From NCBI GenBank assembly GCA_005884855.1, contig VAZS01000006.1:1-7766 (forward strand): 7,766 bases of DNA. The letters run 5' to 3'. The notes under the pieces were generated by a model, which searched no databases, had not been told where the DNA came from, and saw only the letters and a list, made by a program, of their open reading frames with translations. The position numbers were made by a program, and so were the translations under genes. Below are positions 7,186-7,766 of the stretch, one piece after another (position 1 is the stretch's first letter; every line of letters starts with the position of its first letter). Source of the stretch: Alphaproteobacteria bacterium (GTDB lineage: Bacteria; Pseudomonadota; Alphaproteobacteria; Rhizobiales; Xanthobacteraceae).

Positions 7186-7497
7186 ATGACGGAAGTCCTT
7201 TTCTACCACCTGCAAAATATGTCTCTCGAAAGCGTTTTGCCGCCGTTGCTGGAAAAATCGCTGGAGCGCGGGTGGCGTGTTGTCGTGCAGTCGACATCGG
7301 AGGAGCGCAATGAGGCGCTCGATGCATATTTGTGGACTTATCGCGATGATTCATTCTTGCCTCACGCCACCTGGCGCGCGGGCAACGCGCAGGACCACCC
7401 CATCGTGCTGGCGATCGAAGAACGCAACCCGAACGGCGCCAGTGTCAGGTTCCTGATCGATAACGCAGCTCTGCCTACGGACTGCGATGGCTACTAG
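7186..7497 (+). CDS. holC: DNA polymerase III chi subunit HolC, interrupted by an in-frame stop after 103 residues
   Basis: Chi is part of the clamp-loader complex of the replicative polymerase and contacts single-strand-binding protein (SSB). The protein opens MTEVLFYHLQNMSLESVLPP, continues through LLEKSLERGWRVVVQ (21-35), and shows the family pattern LWTYRDDSFLPH (49-60), then PIVLAIEERNPNGASVRFLI (72-91). The frame stops at TAG 7495-7497, codon 104, about two thirds of the usual length of roughly 150 residues. The next 46 codons in the same frame read as the normal chi C-terminus (see 7498-7638), so this looks like one substitution, probably GAG to TAG, not a natural end. ATG 7186 is 2 nt after the pepA stop with no strong Shine-Dalgarno, suggesting coupled translation. 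If truncated, the protein loses its last third, which in E. coli includes SSB-binding residues, and is probably impaired. Confidence 0.85.
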   Translation: MTEVLFYHLQNMSLESVLPPLLEKSLERGWRVVVQSTSEERNEALDAYLWTYRDDSFLPHATWRAGNAQDHPIVLAIEERNPNGASVRFLIDNAALPTDCDGY

Positions 7498-7638
7498 CGG
7501 ATGGTGGTGGTCTTTGACGGTGACGACGGCGATGCACTCGCGGCGGCGAGGGGCGCCTGGACGGATTGCAAATCGCGCGGCTTTGAGGTCACCTATTGGC
7601 AAGCCGACGAACGGGGCAGGTGGCAGCGGCGGGAATAA
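7498..7638 (+). pseudogene. holC: C-terminal part of holC beyond the in-frame amber codon
   Basis: Continuing the holC frame past TAG 7495 gives R then MVVVFDGDDGDALAAAR, a Trp-containing helix, and VTYWQADERGRW before a TAA at 7636-7638. FDGDD, the A-R-x-x-W helix and the YWQxDxxGxW ending are the usual C-terminal pattern of chi. Together with 7186-7494 the total is 150 codons plus the stop, the normal family length, with no frameshift. An ATG at 7501, 3 nt after the TAG, could allow reinitiation and yield a separate 45-residue fragment, but no good ribosome-binding site precedes it. Coding character is retained, so the stop is recent, an error in the sequence, or read through. Confidence 0.8.
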
Positions 7639-7766
7639 CGATTTTCGGCAATTAATCATGATCTGCGGTTTGCGCCCGTGACCTTGGACAAAGCCACGGT
7701 CGTGCCGCAAATTAGTGGTGGGACAAGCGCTTAAACGGGGCGGCGCGGGAAATAACCTCCATCGTG
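7639..7766. other. Region after holC without a supported gene
   Basis: These 128 nt contain no recognisable coding region on either strand. A weak stem CCGTG/CACGG (7676-7680 with 7695-7699, 14-nt loop) has no T-tract after it and is not a convincing terminator. Short frames touch the right edge on both strands, but they are too short to identify. Confidence 0.5.

Noticed and set aside
7676..7699. Stem-loop after holC as an intrinsic terminator
   Set aside because: The stem is only 5 bp with a 14-nt loop and has no following T-tract.
7351..7710. Minus-strand open frame (119 codons) opposite holC
   Set aside because: It is a shadow of the holC frame, including the region past the amber stop, and its translation shows no family pattern.

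Overview
The window reads as ordinary chromosomal core DNA from an alphaproteobacterium, most likely of the Bradyrhizobium / Rhodopseudomonas / Nitrobacter group (Bradyrhizobiaceae). This rests on high G+C, third-position-GC-rich codon use, and proteins that look like the Bradyrhizobiaceae versions of LptD, LptF, LptG, PepA and HolC; genus and species cannot be fixed by eye. It holds six protein genes. I see no RNA genes, insertion sequences, CRISPR arrays or phage genes.

The left two thirds (1-5354) is a leftward run in the order lptF, lptG, lptD, surA (surA cut by the window edge). LptF and LptG are the inner-membrane permease subunits of the Lpt transporter that drives lipopolysaccharide to the cell surface. 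LptD is the outer-membrane barrel that inserts it. SurA is the periplasmic chaperone that helps fold outer-membrane barrels, LptD among them. lptF and lptG overlap by 4 nt (ATGA) and lptG and lptD by 1 nt (TAGTG, with a strong Shine-Dalgarno); 82 nt separate lptD from surA. The set looks like one transcription unit for building the outer membrane.

A 332-nt divergent region (5355-5686) separates lptF from the rightward genes. It contains a weak sigma70-like promoter candidate for lptF and two short perfect inverted repeats. To the right are pepA (leucyl aminopeptidase, all metal and catalytic residues present) and holC (chi subunit of DNA polymerase III), 2 nt apart. The lptF-lptG versus pepA-holC divergent layout is the one known from E. 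coli; here the lptD-surA pair, which lies elsewhere in E. coli, is attached to lptFG.

The most unusual feature is in holC. An in-frame TAG at 7495-7497 interrupts it after 103 codons, but the same frame continues for 46 more codons that clearly encode the usual chi C-terminus, ending at a natural TAA at 7636-7638. A single G-to-T change of a GAG codon, a sequencing error, or amber readthrough / reinitiation would explain it. The last 128 nt (7639-7766) hold no gene I can support. I found no novel biological system.
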